Made by a program: the position numbers and the translations under genes
DNA from: Nocardioides piscis
GTDB lineage: Bacteria > Actinomycetota > Actinomycetes > Propionibacteriales > Nocardioidaceae
Length of the DNA: 64,000 bases
Assembly: GCF_011300215.1 (NCBI RefSeq)
Contig: NZ_CP049866.1
Location: forward strand, 496,001 to 560,000
Reading direction: 5' to 3'
The notes under the pieces: model-generated
Seen by the model: only the letters and a program-made list of their open reading frames with translations
The model's database searches: none
What the model was told of the DNA's origin: nothing
Shown here: in pieces, positions 27,013-35,588 of the stretch
Layout of the letters: each line of letters starts with the position of its first letter
How positions within the stretch are numbered: position 1 is the first letter of the stretch

Positions 27013-28655
27013 TTGGCGCGCGCCTTGCGGCGTGCGGTCGGCTTGCGCTCGCTCGGCTTGGTGACCGGCTCGCCCGCGGCGATCAGGTCGAGGCGACGGC
27101 TGGCGCCGAAGTCGGCCAGGGCGTCGACCAGGACCTCGACGTCGGGCACGGGGGCCAGCACGTCCACGCGCAGTCCGTGCTCCTCGGCGGTCTTGGCCGT
27201 CGCCGGCCCGATCACCGCGATGATCGTGGACGGGTGGGGCTTGCCGGCGATGCCGACGAGGTTGCGCACCGTCGAGGAGGACGTGAAGACGACGGCGTCG
27301 AACTTGCCTGCCTTGATGGCGTCGCGCGTCTCCGCCGGCGGCGGCGTCGCCCGCACGGTGCGGTAGGCCGTCACGTCGTCGCACTCCCAGCCGAGGTCGA
27401 CCAGCCCCGCCACCAGGTTCTCGGTGGCGATGTCGGCTCGCGGCAGGAAGACCCGGTTGATCGGGTCGAGCACCTCGTCGTACGGCGGCCAGTCGGCCAG
27501 CAGGCCGGCAGCCGACTGCTCGCCCGAGGGCACCAGGTCGGCCCGCAGGCCCCACGCCGCGATGGCCTCGGCGGTCTTGTCGCCGACCGCAGCGATCTTG
27601 AGGCCGGAGAACGCGCGGGCGTCGAGACCGTACTCCTCGAACTTCTCCCGCACGGCCTTGACCGCGTTGACGGAGGTGAAGGCGATCCACTCATAGCGAC
27701 CCTCCACCAGCCCGCGAACGGCCTTGTCCATCTGCAGGGGGTTGCGGGGCGGCTCGACCGAGATGGTCGGGACCTCCTCGGGAACGGCGCCGTATTCGCG
27801 CACGCGACGCGAGAGCGAGCCCGCCTGCTCCTTGGTGCGGGGCACCAGCACCCGCCAGCCGAACAGCGGCTTGGTCTCGAACCACGACAGCGTCTGGCGC
27901 AGGTCGACGACCTTGCCGATGACGGTGATGGCCGGGGGCGCGATGCGGGCAGCGCGGGCGTCGGCGGCGATGTCGGCCAGGGTCGAGGTGACCGTGGACT
28001 GCTCGGTGGTGGTGCCGACCCGGGTCATCGCGACCGGGGTGTCAGCGGAGCGGCCGGCGGCGATCAGCGCAGCCGCCGTCTCGCCGATGGTGCCGACGCC
28101 AGAGAGCAGCACGAGGGTGCGGTCGTCGGCATACTGCGTCCAGTCGACCTTGCTGCCGCAGGTGACCACGGCCACCTCGCGGTGGTCCTTGGTCGTCAGG
28201 GGGATCCCGGCATACGCCGGCACGGCCGAGACCGACGAGACGCCCGGCACGATCTCGAAGCCGACGCCGGCCTTGACGCACGCCTGCGCCTCCTCGGGGC
28301 CGGAGGCATAGAGGAACGGGTCGCCCGTCATCAGCCGGACCACGCGGTTCTTCTTGCCGTGCTTGACCACGACCCGCGCGCGGGCAGCGTGGGTCAGCGG
28401 CTGGCCGTCCTCACCGAAACCACCGTCGACGAGGATCGGACCGTCCTCGGTCAGCGGGATGAGGGCACGCACGAGGGCGGCGTGCTCGGGAGCCTCGGTC
28501 ACGATGACCTCGGCATCGCGCAGCAGCTCCGCTGCGCGCATCGTCATCAGCCCCGGGTCGCCGGGGCCGCTGCCGACGAACGACACCCATCCCCTGACCG
28601 GACGGGCGTCCTTGGGCTTGTCCGACTCGGACTTGGCGCTCTGTGCTCGCGTCAT
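27009..28655 (-). CDS. Bifunctional uroporphyrinogen-III C-methyltransferase / uroporphyrinogen-III synthase
   Basis: A 548-residue fusion. Residues about 20-260 are SUMT (CobA): FVGSGPGDPGLMTMRAAELL, the RLMTGDPFLYASG motif and VPGVSSVSAVPAYAGIPLT. It methylates uroporphyrinogen III towards siroheme and B12. Residues about 268-510 are HemD: WRVLVPRTKEQAGSLSRR, WIAFTSVNAVKAV, KIAAVGDKTAEAI and VVFTSSSTVRNL. It cyclises hydroxymethylbilane. This CobA-HemD fusion is common in actinobacteria. The C-terminal 25 residues are Lys/Arg-rich and not conserved. ATGA overlap with hemC; GTGA with hemB. Confidence 0.95.
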   Translation of the reverse strand: MTRAQSAKSESDKPKDARPVRGWVSFVGSGPGDPGLMTMRAAELLRDAEVIVTEAPEHAALVRALIPLTEDGPILVDGGFGEDGQPLTHAARARVVVKHGKKNRVVRLMTGDPFLYASGPEEAQACVKAGVGFEIVPGVSSVSAVPAYAGIPLTTKDHREVAVVTCGSKVDWTQYADDRTLVLLSGVGTIGETAAALIAAGRSADTPVAMTRVGTTTEQSTVTSTLADIAADARAARIAPPAITVIGKVVDLRQTLSWFETKPLFGWRVLVPRTKEQAGSLSRRVREYGAVPEEVPTISVEPPRNPLQMDKAVRGLVEGRYEWIAFTSVNAVKAVREKFEEYGLDARAFSGLKIAAVGDKTAEAIAAWGLRADLVPSGEQSAAGLLADWPPYDEVLDPINRVFLPRADIATENLVAGLVDLGWECDDVTAYRTVRATPPPAETRDAIKAGKFDAVVFTSSSTVRNLVGIAGKPHPSTIIAVIGPATAKTAEEHGLRVDVLAPVPDVEVLVDALADFGASRRLDLIAAGEPVTKPSERKPTARRKARAK

Positions 28656-29608
28656 CGCTGCTGCTTCCTCACTGGTGCTTCCATCCCTGTGCTGTTCATC
28701 AGGCTTGCGGCGCCTTCGGCGAGCATGTCGCTCGCGAGGCGGTTGCCGGTCTCGGCGGCGTCCGTGGGCGACCCGGTCGTGCTCATCCGGACCGAGAGAC
28801 CACCGTCCGCAGACATGGCCACCGCCCGGATCCAGAGCTCGTCGCCGTCGTCACCCTCGACGACCTCGGCCAGCGCTCCCAGCGGGGCAGAGCAGCCGGC
28901 TTCGAGCGTGGCCAGCACGGCCCGCTCGGCGGTCACGGCGGCCCGGGTCCGGGGGTCGTCCAGCTGCGCGAGGTCGGCCACGAGGGCCTCGTCCTCGGCG
29001 CGGCACTCGATCGCCAGCGCACCCTGCCCCGGGGCGGGGAGCATCTGCAGCGGGTCGAGCGTCTCGGTGATCTCGTCGACCCGCCCCAGCCGGGCGAGGC
29101 CCGCGCGGGCCAGGAGGACAGCGTCATAGTCACCGCTGGCGACCTTGCGGATCCGGGTGTCGACGTTGCCGCGGATGCCGACGACGTCGAGGCCGAGCCC
29201 GAGGGCCTCGAGCTGGGCGACCCGGCGCGGCGAACCGGTGCCGATCCGGCTGCCGACCGGCAGCTCGCCGAGGGTCAGGCCGTCGCGAGCGACCACGGCG
29301 TCGCGCGGGTCCTCGCGGGTCGGGATGGCGGCCAGCGCGATGCCGGCCTCGGGCTGGGTGGGAATGTCCTTGAGGGAGTGGACGGCGACGTCGACGTCAC
29401 CGCGCTTGAGGGCGTCGCGCAGCGCGCTCACGAACACACCCGTCCCGCCCAGGCTGGCGAGAGGTGCGCTGCTGATGTCGCCCTCGGTGGTGATCTCCAC
29501 AAGCTCCACCTCACGCCCCAACCGGGCGCGAATCAAATCGGCGACATGCCCGGACTGGGTGGTGGCGAGGGCGGAGCGCCTGGTGCCCAGGCGCAGGACC
29601 GGGGTCAT
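28652..29608 (-). CDS. hemC: Hydroxymethylbilane synthase (porphobilinogen deaminase)
   Basis: HemC joins four porphobilinogens into hydroxymethylbilane. The 318-residue protein has RLGTRRSALATTQSGHVADL at the start, VAVHSLKDIPT with the catalytic aspartate near residue 81, GTGSPRRVAQL and RGNVDTR. The dipyrromethane-cofactor cysteine is C239 in LEAGCSAPLGA. Length is normal. It overlaps hemA and cobA/hemD by four bases on each side, so translation is coupled throughout. Confidence 0.97.
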   Translation of the reverse strand: MTPVLRLGTRRSALATTQSGHVADLIRARLGREVELVEITTEGDISSAPLASLGGTGVFVSALRDALKRGDVDVAVHSLKDIPTQPEAGIALAAIPTREDPRDAVVARDGLTLGELPVGSRIGTGSPRRVAQLEALGLGLDVVGIRGNVDTRIRKVASGDYDAVLLARAGLARLGRVDEITETLDPLQMLPAPGQGALAIECRAEDEALVADLAQLDDPRTRAAVTAERAVLATLEAGCSAPLGALAEVVEGDDGDELWIRAVAMSADGGLSVRMSTTGSPTDAAETGNRLASDMLAEGAASLMNSTGMEAPVRKQQR

Positions 29609-30903
29609 GAGCGTCCCTCCTCTGCCACTGCGGCACGTGTGACGGCGTCGACGGCCTCGGGATCGAGCGCGAACAGCTCGGCGAGGGCGGCGGCATAGGA
29701 GACGGCCCCGGCCTCGTTGGCGAGCTCCTTCACGCGCACGGTCGGCTCGTGGAGCAGCTTGTCGGCCACCCGGCGAACCGTCTGCAGCACCTCGCTGCGG
29801 GTCCCCTCGTCGAGGTCGGGCAGCCGGGTCGCGAGCCGCTCCATCTCGGCGTCCACGACCGAGGTGGCCATCGACCGGAGGGCGACCACGGTCGGGGTGA
29901 CGCTGGCCTGTCGTCGAGCAGCGAGGAACGCGCTGATCTCCTGCGCCACGATGTCGCGCACGCCCTCGACCCCGCGGGCGGCGTCGCTGCCACGGAGGTC
30001 CTCGGCGAGCGAGGCGAGCCCCACGAGGGTGACGCCCGGCAGCGTGGCGACATCGGGTTCGACGTCGTGGGGCAGGGCGAGGTCGATCACTGCGAGCGGC
30101 GACTCCACCCCGACCCGTGCCTGCGCGAGAGCCTCACGCGTGATCAGGACACCGGCCGCGCCGGTGCACGAGATGACGATGTCAGCCTGCCGGATCGCCT
30201 GTGCCAGGGCCGGGAGCGGAAGCGACCGCGCGGCATATTCACTCGCAAGCCGTTCCGCGTTGCCGCTCGTCCGGTTGACCACGGCGATGTCGGCAGCGCC
30301 CCGCCTCGACACGGTCGCCACGGCCAGCGAGGCCATCGCTCCGGCCCCGACGACCACGACCCGCCGGCCGCCGACGACGTCGGGGATCCGGTCGAGGGCC
30401 GCGCCCACCAGTGACGGGGCGGCGCGGTCGATGTCGGTCTCGGCGCGCGAGCGCTTCCCGACCCGCAGCGCCTGCTGGAACAAGACGTTGAGCGCCGACC
30501 CGACAGTGCCGAGCTCCTGACCCAGGCGCAGCGCCTCGCGGGTCTGGCCGAGGATCTGCCCCTCGCCCACCACCATCGAGTCGAGCCCGGAGGCGACGCT
30601 GAACAGGTGGGAGACCGCACCGTCGTCGTAGTGGACGTAGAGGTGAGGCACGAGGGCGTCCGTCGAGTCGCCGGCCCGGTCCACGAGCAGCCGGGAGACC
30701 TCCTCGACGCTGCCGTGGAAACGGTCGACGTCGGCATAGATCTCGAGCCGGTTGCAGGTCGCGATGACCGTCGCCTCGGTGACGTGGGCGCTGCTGCTCA
30801 CGTCGGTGATCAGCTTGCTGACACCGTCCGGGTCCAGGGCCAGCCGCTCGAGGAGTGCCACCGGTGCCGTCTTGTGGGAGACCCCCACGACGAGGACGCT
30901 CAT
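29605..30903 (-). CDS. hemA: Glutamyl-tRNA reductase
   Basis: HemA reduces glutamyl-tRNA to glutamate-1-semialdehyde with NADPH, the first committed step of C5-pathway tetrapyrrole synthesis. The 432-residue protein has the catalytic C50 in ATCNRLEIYADVD, and LFSVASGLDSMVVGEGQILGQ. The NADPH-binding segment is VVVVGAGAMASLAV (about 178-191), and the helical dimerisation domain is C-terminal. It follows rex with an ATGA overlap, as in the Streptomyces rex-hemACD operon, so its supply is tied to redox state through Rex. Confidence 0.97.
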   Translation of the reverse strand: MSVLVVGVSHKTAPVALLERLALDPDGVSKLITDVSSSAHVTEATVIATCNRLEIYADVDRFHGSVEEVSRLLVDRAGDSTDALVPHLYVHYDDGAVSHLFSVASGLDSMVVGEGQILGQTREALRLGQELGTVGSALNVLFQQALRVGKRSRAETDIDRAAPSLVGAALDRIPDVVGGRRVVVVGAGAMASLAVATVSRRGAADIAVVNRTSGNAERLASEYAARSLPLPALAQAIRQADIVISCTGAAGVLITREALAQARVGVESPLAVIDLALPHDVEPDVATLPGVTLVGLASLAEDLRGSDAARGVEGVRDIVAQEISAFLAARRQASVTPTVVALRSMATSVVDAEMERLATRLPDLDEGTRSEVLQTVRRVADKLLHEPTVRVKELANEAGAVSYAAALAELFALDPEAVDAVTRAAVAEEGRS

Positions 30904-31592
30904 GCCGAGTCCTCCTCGACGTCGGCCTCGACCAGCGCGGCCGCGGCCTTGCGCTGGACGTGGTAGGCGAGGATCTGCAGCTCGATCGACAGGTCGACCT
31001 TGCGCACGTCGACACCTTCGGGCACCGAGAGCACCGTGGGTGCGAAGTTGAGGACGCTGGTGATGCCGGCAGCGACCATCCGGTCGGCGACGTCCTGGGC
31101 AGCGTTGGCGGGAGTCGCGATGACACCGATGGCCACGTCGTTCTCGGCGACGATCGACTCGAGGTCGTCGAAGGGGCGTACGTCGATGCCCGCGACCATC
31201 TCGTCGTGCCGGCCCGGATCGGCGTCGAGTAGCGCGACCACCCGGAAGCCACGGCTGCGGAATCCGGAGTAGTTGGCCAGGGCGTGGCCGAGGTTGCCGA
31301 TGCCGACGATGACGACCGGCCAGTCCTGGGTCAGGCCGATCTCGCGGGCGATCTGGTAGCGCAGGTATTCCACGTCGTAGCCGACGCCTCGGGTGCCATA
31401 GCTGCCGAGGTGGGAGAGATCCTTGCGGAGCTTGGCGGAGTTGACTCCCGCCGCGCTGGCCAGCTCCTCCGACGAGCAGGTCTCGATCTCCCGCTCGGCC
31501 AGGGTCATCAGGGCCCGGAGATAGACGGGCAGCCGTGCGACGGTCGCCTCGGGGATGTCCCGGGCACTGTCGTTGGACGTCCGTGCAGTCAC
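30900..31592 (-). CDS. rex: Redox-sensing transcriptional repressor Rex
   Basis: Rex represses respiratory genes when NADH is low relative to NAD and releases DNA on binding NADH. The 230-residue protein has a winged-helix domain (about 15-75, ETCSSEELASAAGVNSAKLRKDLSHLGSYG region). A Rossmann domain follows with VVIVGIGNLGHALANY (about residue 92), then a C-terminal swapped helix. The GTG at 31592 is preceded by GGAAAG; an open frame 41 codons longer covers the operator and promoter and is rejected. It heads the rex-hemA-hemC-cobA/hemD-hemB operon and probably controls itself and nuoA. Confidence 0.95.
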   Translation of the reverse strand: MTARTSNDSARDIPEATVARLPVYLRALMTLAEREIETCSSEELASAAGVNSAKLRKDLSHLGSYGTRGVGYDVEYLRYQIAREIGLTQDWPVVIVGIGNLGHALANYSGFRSRGFRVVALLDADPGRHDEMVAGIDVRPFDDLESIVAENDVAIGVIATPANAAQDVADRMVAAGITSVLNFAPTVLSVPEGVDVRKVDLSIELQILAYHVQRKAAAALVEADVEEDSA

Positions 31593-31661
31593 CGCGTCTA
31601 CTTTCCGGCCAGTCTCGAGTCCGGGTCGGATAAACCCGGCTGACGTCGAGGGCGCGCGATC

Positions 31662-31690
31662 ACTGTAGGAGTTTGTGAACGCGAGAACAA
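31662..31690 (-). promoter_or_regulatory. Promoter of the rex-hem operon with overlapping Rex-like site
   Basis: On the minus strand TTGTTC (31690-31685) and TACAGT (31667-31662) are separated by exactly 17 bases, a good -35/-10 pair, with the rex start about 70 bases downstream. A Rex-like sequence, TTGTGAACGCGAGAACAA on the plus strand (31673-31690), covers the -35 and spacer. Its left half is perfect; its right half matches 4 of 7 positions. This placement fits autorepression. Confidence 0.65.
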
Positions 31691-31726
31691 ACTCAGCCGA
31701 ACTGTCGACTAGCACATGTGACGTGA

Positions 31727-31746
31727 CCCACCCCGACCGGGGTGGG
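31727..31746 (-). terminator. Hairpin between the glutaredoxin gene and rex
   Basis: Perfect 8-bp arms CCCACCCC and GGGGTGGG close on a 4-base loop (GACC). It begins 16 bases beyond the glutaredoxin-like gene stop in the direction of transcription and lies upstream of the rex promoter. It probably separates the two transcription units, although no T-run follows. Confidence 0.6.
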
Positions 31747-31761
31747 AGCGCACCGGGCTGG

Positions 31762-32013
31762 TCAGCCGCGCAGCGCGGAGCGTAGGCGTTGTGGGTCCAC
31801 GCGCCAGAAGTCGTGCTGGCGGCCGTCGACGAATGTCACCGGCACCTCGTCGCCGAAGCGGTCGCGGAGCTCGGGGTCGGCGTCGACGTCCACCTCGGTG
31901 AAGGTCTCGCCGAGCTCGAGGCACACTTCCTCGATGAGTGCGCGCGCCTCGTCGCACAGGTGACAGCCCGCGCGGCCGTACATCGTGACCCGAGCGGTCA
32001 CGGGGGTGCTCAT
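31762..32013 (-). CDS. Glutaredoxin-like protein
   Basis: An 83-residue thioredoxin-fold protein with the redox motif GRAGCHLCDEAR (C17, C20) and the cis-proline stretch GDEVPVTFVDG. It matches the small glutaredoxin-like family found beside rex/hemA in many actinobacteria (Rv0508 in M. tuberculosis, as I recall). Function in vivo is not established; glutathione is absent from these bacteria, so mycothiol or a thioredoxin reductase is the likelier electron source. The ATG at 32013 overlaps the ligase stop as ATGA. Confidence 0.9.
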   Translation of the reverse strand: MSTPVTARVTMYGRAGCHLCDEARALIEEVCLELGETFTEVDVDADPELRDRFGDEVPVTFVDGRQHDFWRVDPQRLRSALRG

Positions 32014-33610
32014 TCGAGCAGTCCCAGCGCGCGGCGCCGCTCCATGCCTCGCAGGCGTCCCTTCTGGACCTTGCCGGTCGGTGTGTGCGGGAGCTCCTCG
32101 ACGACCTCGATCCGGGTCGGTCGCTTGAAGCGCGCCAGCCGGCTCGCGGCGTGAGCATCCGCTGCCTCCGCCAGGCCAGCGGTCGGCGACGAGCCCGAAG
32201 CCACGATGTAGGCGACGACTGCTTCCCCCGTCAGCTCGTCGGCAACCCCGATCACCGCGGCACTGCGAACTCCGGGGACCTCGCGAAGGACGTCCTCCAC
32301 CTCGGAGGGATAGACGTTGAAGCCGCTGACGATGATCAGCTCCTTGACCCGGTCGACCAGGAAGAGGTCGCCCGTCGCATCGAGGATGCCCACGTCGCCG
32401 GTCGACCACCAGCCCTCGGCGGACGGGCCGTCCGTGCCCTCTGGCCAGTAGCCGCTGAACAGGTTGGCGCCCCTGACCTGGATCTGTCCGGGATCCTCCC
32501 CCGGCACCGGGTCTCCCGTCTCGTCGACCAGCCTCAGGTCGATCCCTGGCAGCGCCGCACCGACCGACCCGTTCTGCAGGTGCTGGCTGCACAGGGTGCT
32601 CGTCACCACCGGGGACGCCTCGGTCAGGCCGTAGCCCTGGTGCACGGGGATGCCGGTCAGGCCGGTGAACTCCTCGATCACCTCCGAGGAGAGGGGCGCC
32701 GAGCCGGAGAGCACGAGCCGTACCGGGCCCAACCTGTCGGCGAGCTCTTCGACGCCACGCCAGTGGGCGAAGACGGGAGGAGCGATCGGCAGGACGCTGC
32801 ATGCCTCGTCCTCGATCAGGTCGAGCACGCCGATCGGGTCCCAGTGCTCGACCAGCAGGAGCTTCGCGCGGTGCTTGATGACCGCGCCCAGGACGGCGTT
32901 GAGGCCATAGACGTGGAAGAGCGGAAGGACCCCGAGGACGACGTCGTCGCCGTGGATCATCGGCGGCTCGACGGCGCCGACCTGCTCGAGGTTGGCCAGC
33001 AGGGCCCGGTGGGTCAGCATCGCGGCGCGGGGGCGTCCGGACGTGCCGCTGGTGTAGAGGAGCGCGGCGAGCTTCTCCGGGTCGGGCAGCGGCGGTATGG
33101 CGCGTGCCGGCCCAGCCATGAGGTCGGCGAACGCCACCTCGTCTGGGGCAGGCGTCTCGTCGACCACCACGATCCGCGGCCGGTGCGCGCGGCTGAGCAG
33201 GTCGGGGTCGAGCTCGCTCGGCTGCCCGTCCAGGGCAGCTCGGAGCTGGGCGCAGGCCTCACGCACGGCCGGGAGCGTGGCGGGGTCGCTGACGACCACG
33301 CGGGTGCCGGAGTCGGCCATCATCCGCGCGAGCTCGTCGACGCTGGAGCGCGGGTTGACCGGGACGGCCACCACCTGCGCTCGCAGCACACCGAGATAGG
33401 TGGTCACGAACTCGAGCCTGTTGCCCACGGCGATCATGACCCGGTGACCGGCGACGATGCCGAGCCCGCTGAGCCCGCTGGCGAGCAGGGCGACCTCGTC
33501 CTCGAGCTCGGCCCAGGTGCGGCCCCGCCCCCGGACTCGACCAGGGCGAGCCTGTCGGCGGACTCGTCGGCGGCGATCCTCACCAGGTCGGCGAGATCCG
33601 TGAGCTGCAT
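32010..33610 (-). pseudogene. AMP-dependent acyl-CoA synthetase/ligase, one frameshift (probably a sequence error)
   Basis: This belongs to the ANL superfamily that activates carboxylic acids through an adenylate; the substrate is unknown, probably a fatty or aromatic acid. The N-terminus reads MQLTDLADLVRIAADES and LALVESGG, then the frame shifts near 33521-33532 and continues RTWAELEDEVALLASGLSGLG. Downstream are the P-loop YTSGTSGRPRAAMLTHR, GYGLTEASPV, STGDVGILDATGDLFLVDRVKE and PTGKVQKGRLR. One missing base in a GGGGG-C-GGGG run accounts for the break; restored, it has 533 residues, a normal length. It is coupled to the glutaredoxin-like gene. Confidence 0.85.
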
Positions 33611-33672
33611 GGGCCGATACTTCCACACACACTCCCCCATCCACCGGGCTTCTGGGGACTACGCTGGCCGAC

Positions 33673-34551
33673 GTGACGCCGCCGGACCGCCATCGCCGCC
33701 TCGACCTGCAGCAACGATCGACGATGGCCGGAGAGGCCGCCGCGGCCGCCGCGGAGGTCGAGACCGCGCTCAACATGCCCGTCGACTCGCGGACGGCTGC
33801 CTTCTTCGACGTCGACAACACGATCATGCAGGGCGCCAGCATCTTCCACCTGGCTCGAGGTCTGCACCGCCGTCACTTCTTCAGCACCCGCGAGCTGCTG
33901 GGGGCTGCGTGGAAGCAGACCTACTTCCGCATCGTCGGCGTCGAGGACCCCGAGCACGTCGCCGACGCCCGCAACTCGGCGCTCAGCTTCATCGCGGGTC
34001 ACACGGTGACCGAGCTCGAGGAGATCGTCGAGGAGATCTTCGACGAGGCCATGGCCCACCGCATCTGGCCGGGCACCCGGGCCCTGGCGCAGCTGCACCT
34101 CGACCAGGGACAACGCGTCTGGCTGGTCACGGCCGCGCCGATCGAGGTCGCCTCCATCATCGCCCGGCGTCTGGGTCTCACCGGCGCGATGGGCACCGTC
34201 GCCGAGCACGAGGACGGCGTCTACACCGGACGATTGGTCGGAGAGCTGCTCCATGGGCCGGCCAAGGCCGAGGCGGTCAAGGCACTGGCCGCTCGCGAAG
34301 GGCTCGACCTGGGCGGCTGCTCGGCATACTCCGACTCCGCCAACGACCTGCCGATGCTCTCGATGGTCGGCGACCCGGTCGCGATCAATCCTGACGCGAC
34401 CCTGAGGGCGCACGCCAAGGCCCAGGGCTGGCGGATCCGCGACTACCGCACAGGTCGCAAGGCCGCGCGGGCGGGACTCGCCGCAGCCGCTGCAGCCGGC
34501 GCCATCAGTGGCGCGGTCGCCGCCGGCGCCGCCGTACGACGCCGTCACTGA
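33673..34551 (+). CDS. HAD-IB family phosphatase (SerB1-like)
   Basis: A haloacid-dehalogenase-superfamily hydrolase of 292 residues. The nucleophile motif is FFDVDNTI (D46 and D48), motif II is WLVTAAP and motif III/IV is KAEAVKALAAREGLDLGGCSAYSDSANDLPML. The HAD-IB subfamily includes phosphoserine phosphatase; the closest relatives I know are SerB1-type proteins whose substrate is often undefined. The C-terminus is Ala/Gly-rich and hydrophobic (about 262-285), a possible membrane helix followed by RRRH. GTG 33673 is used; ATG 33724 is a plausible shorter start. Divergent from the ligase gene. Confidence 0.87.
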   Translation: MTPPDRHRRLDLQQRSTMAGEAAAAAAEVETALNMPVDSRTAAFFDVDNTIMQGASIFHLARGLHRRHFFSTRELLGAAWKQTYFRIVGVEDPEHVADARNSALSFIAGHTVTELEEIVEEIFDEAMAHRIWPGTRALAQLHLDQGQRVWLVTAAPIEVASIIARRLGLTGAMGTVAEHEDGVYTGRLVGELLHGPAKAEAVKALAAREGLDLGGCSAYSDSANDLPMLSMVGDPVAINPDATLRAHAKAQGWRIRDYRTGRKAARAGLAAAAAAGAISGAVAAGAAVRRRH

Positions 34552-34660
34552 CCCCCTCCTGGGGGTGATGGATCCTGTCCATTTGGTTCTCAACTCCACC
34601 GCATCGGCCTACTCTGGGGAACCGGTCGATTGCTGGCCGCTGGGAGGGGCTGGTCGAAAA

Positions 34661-35443
34661 ATGTGGGTTGGACCCGCGTCAGCTGGGCTCGACGCGCTGC
34701 GGCGCGCCGTGGCGTGTGCGCTGGTGCCCGACTGGGCACCGCTCTTCGCCCTGGCCAACCCCGGCTCCTCGAGCCACGTCGGCCTCGGGTCCACCGCCAC
34801 CTCCGCACCGACCGACGCGGGCGAGACCGGGTCCGGCAGCGGCGACTACGGCGACGCCGACCAAGCCACGTCCTCGGAGGAGGACGAAGCGGAGCGGTCC
34901 CGGCTGATCGCGCTGGTCGAGCTCGCCCGTGCCGGCGACAAGGAGGCCTTCGGGCTGCTCTACGACCACTACCAGCCCGCGGTCTACCGCTTCCTCTACT
35001 ACCGCACCAGGTCGGCGACGCTGGCCGAGGACCTCACCTCTGACACGTTCTTCCGCGCGCTGCGCAGCATGAACAACTTCCGCTGGCAGGGCCGCGACTT
35101 CGGGGCCTGGTTGATGACGATCGCCCGCAACCTCACCACCGACCACTTCAAGGCGGGCCGCACCCGCCTGGAGATGACGACCGAGGACATGAGCCTCCAC
35201 GACGACGCGACCGAGGGACCGGAGGCGGAGGTCCTCGCGGGACTGACCAACGAGGTCCTGCTGTCCGCGCTGACCAAGCTGCCCAACGAGCAGCGCGAGT
35301 GCCTGATCATGCGGTTCCTGCAGGGCCTGAGCATCGCCGAGACGGCGTTGGCCCTGGGCCGCTCCGACGGGGCCGTCAAGCAGCTCCAGCTCCGCGGGGT
35401 CCGCAACCTGGCCAAGCTCATGCCCGAGGGGTTGCGCGAATGA
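34661..35443 (+). CDS. BldN-like ECF sigma factor with N-terminal extension
   Basis: A sigma-70 family factor of 260 residues. Region 2 (about 95-165: EAFGLLYDHYQPAVYRFLYYR, AEDLTSDTFFRALR, FRWQGRDFGAWLMTIARNL) and region 4 (about 205-255: LPNEQRECLIMRFLQGLSIAETALALGRSDGAVKQLQ) closely resemble Streptomyces BldN. BldN likewise carries an N-terminal pro-extension of about 85 residues. Here residues 1-80 form such an extension, Ser/Gly/Asp-rich after about residue 35. The ATG at 34661 follows GGGAGGGG. The RsbN-like gene follows, and rex-hemA lie nearby, as in Streptomyces. Identity with BldN is inferred. Confidence 0.85.
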   Translation: MWVGPASAGLDALRRAVACALVPDWAPLFALANPGSSSHVGLGSTATSAPTDAGETGSGSGDYGDADQATSSEEDEAERSRLIALVELARAGDKEAFGLLYDHYQPAVYRFLYYRTRSATLAEDLTSDTFFRALRSMNNFRWQGRDFGAWLMTIARNLTTDHFKAGRTRLEMTTEDMSLHDDATEGPEAEVLAGLTNEVLLSALTKLPNEQRECLIMRFLQGLSIAETALALGRSDGAVKQLQLRGVRNLAKLMPEGLRE

Positions 35444-35588
35444 GCCGGCCCGTCTGCCGAGGGCGTGACCCACGTCGCCAAGTCGAGGGTTGCAGCGCCG
35501 TAACTTCCCTCGCCTGCGAGTCGTTTGGCTCAGTGGAGGGGCACCCACAGGCCGTCCCCACTGGCCAGCAGATGCAAGGAAGAATGCG

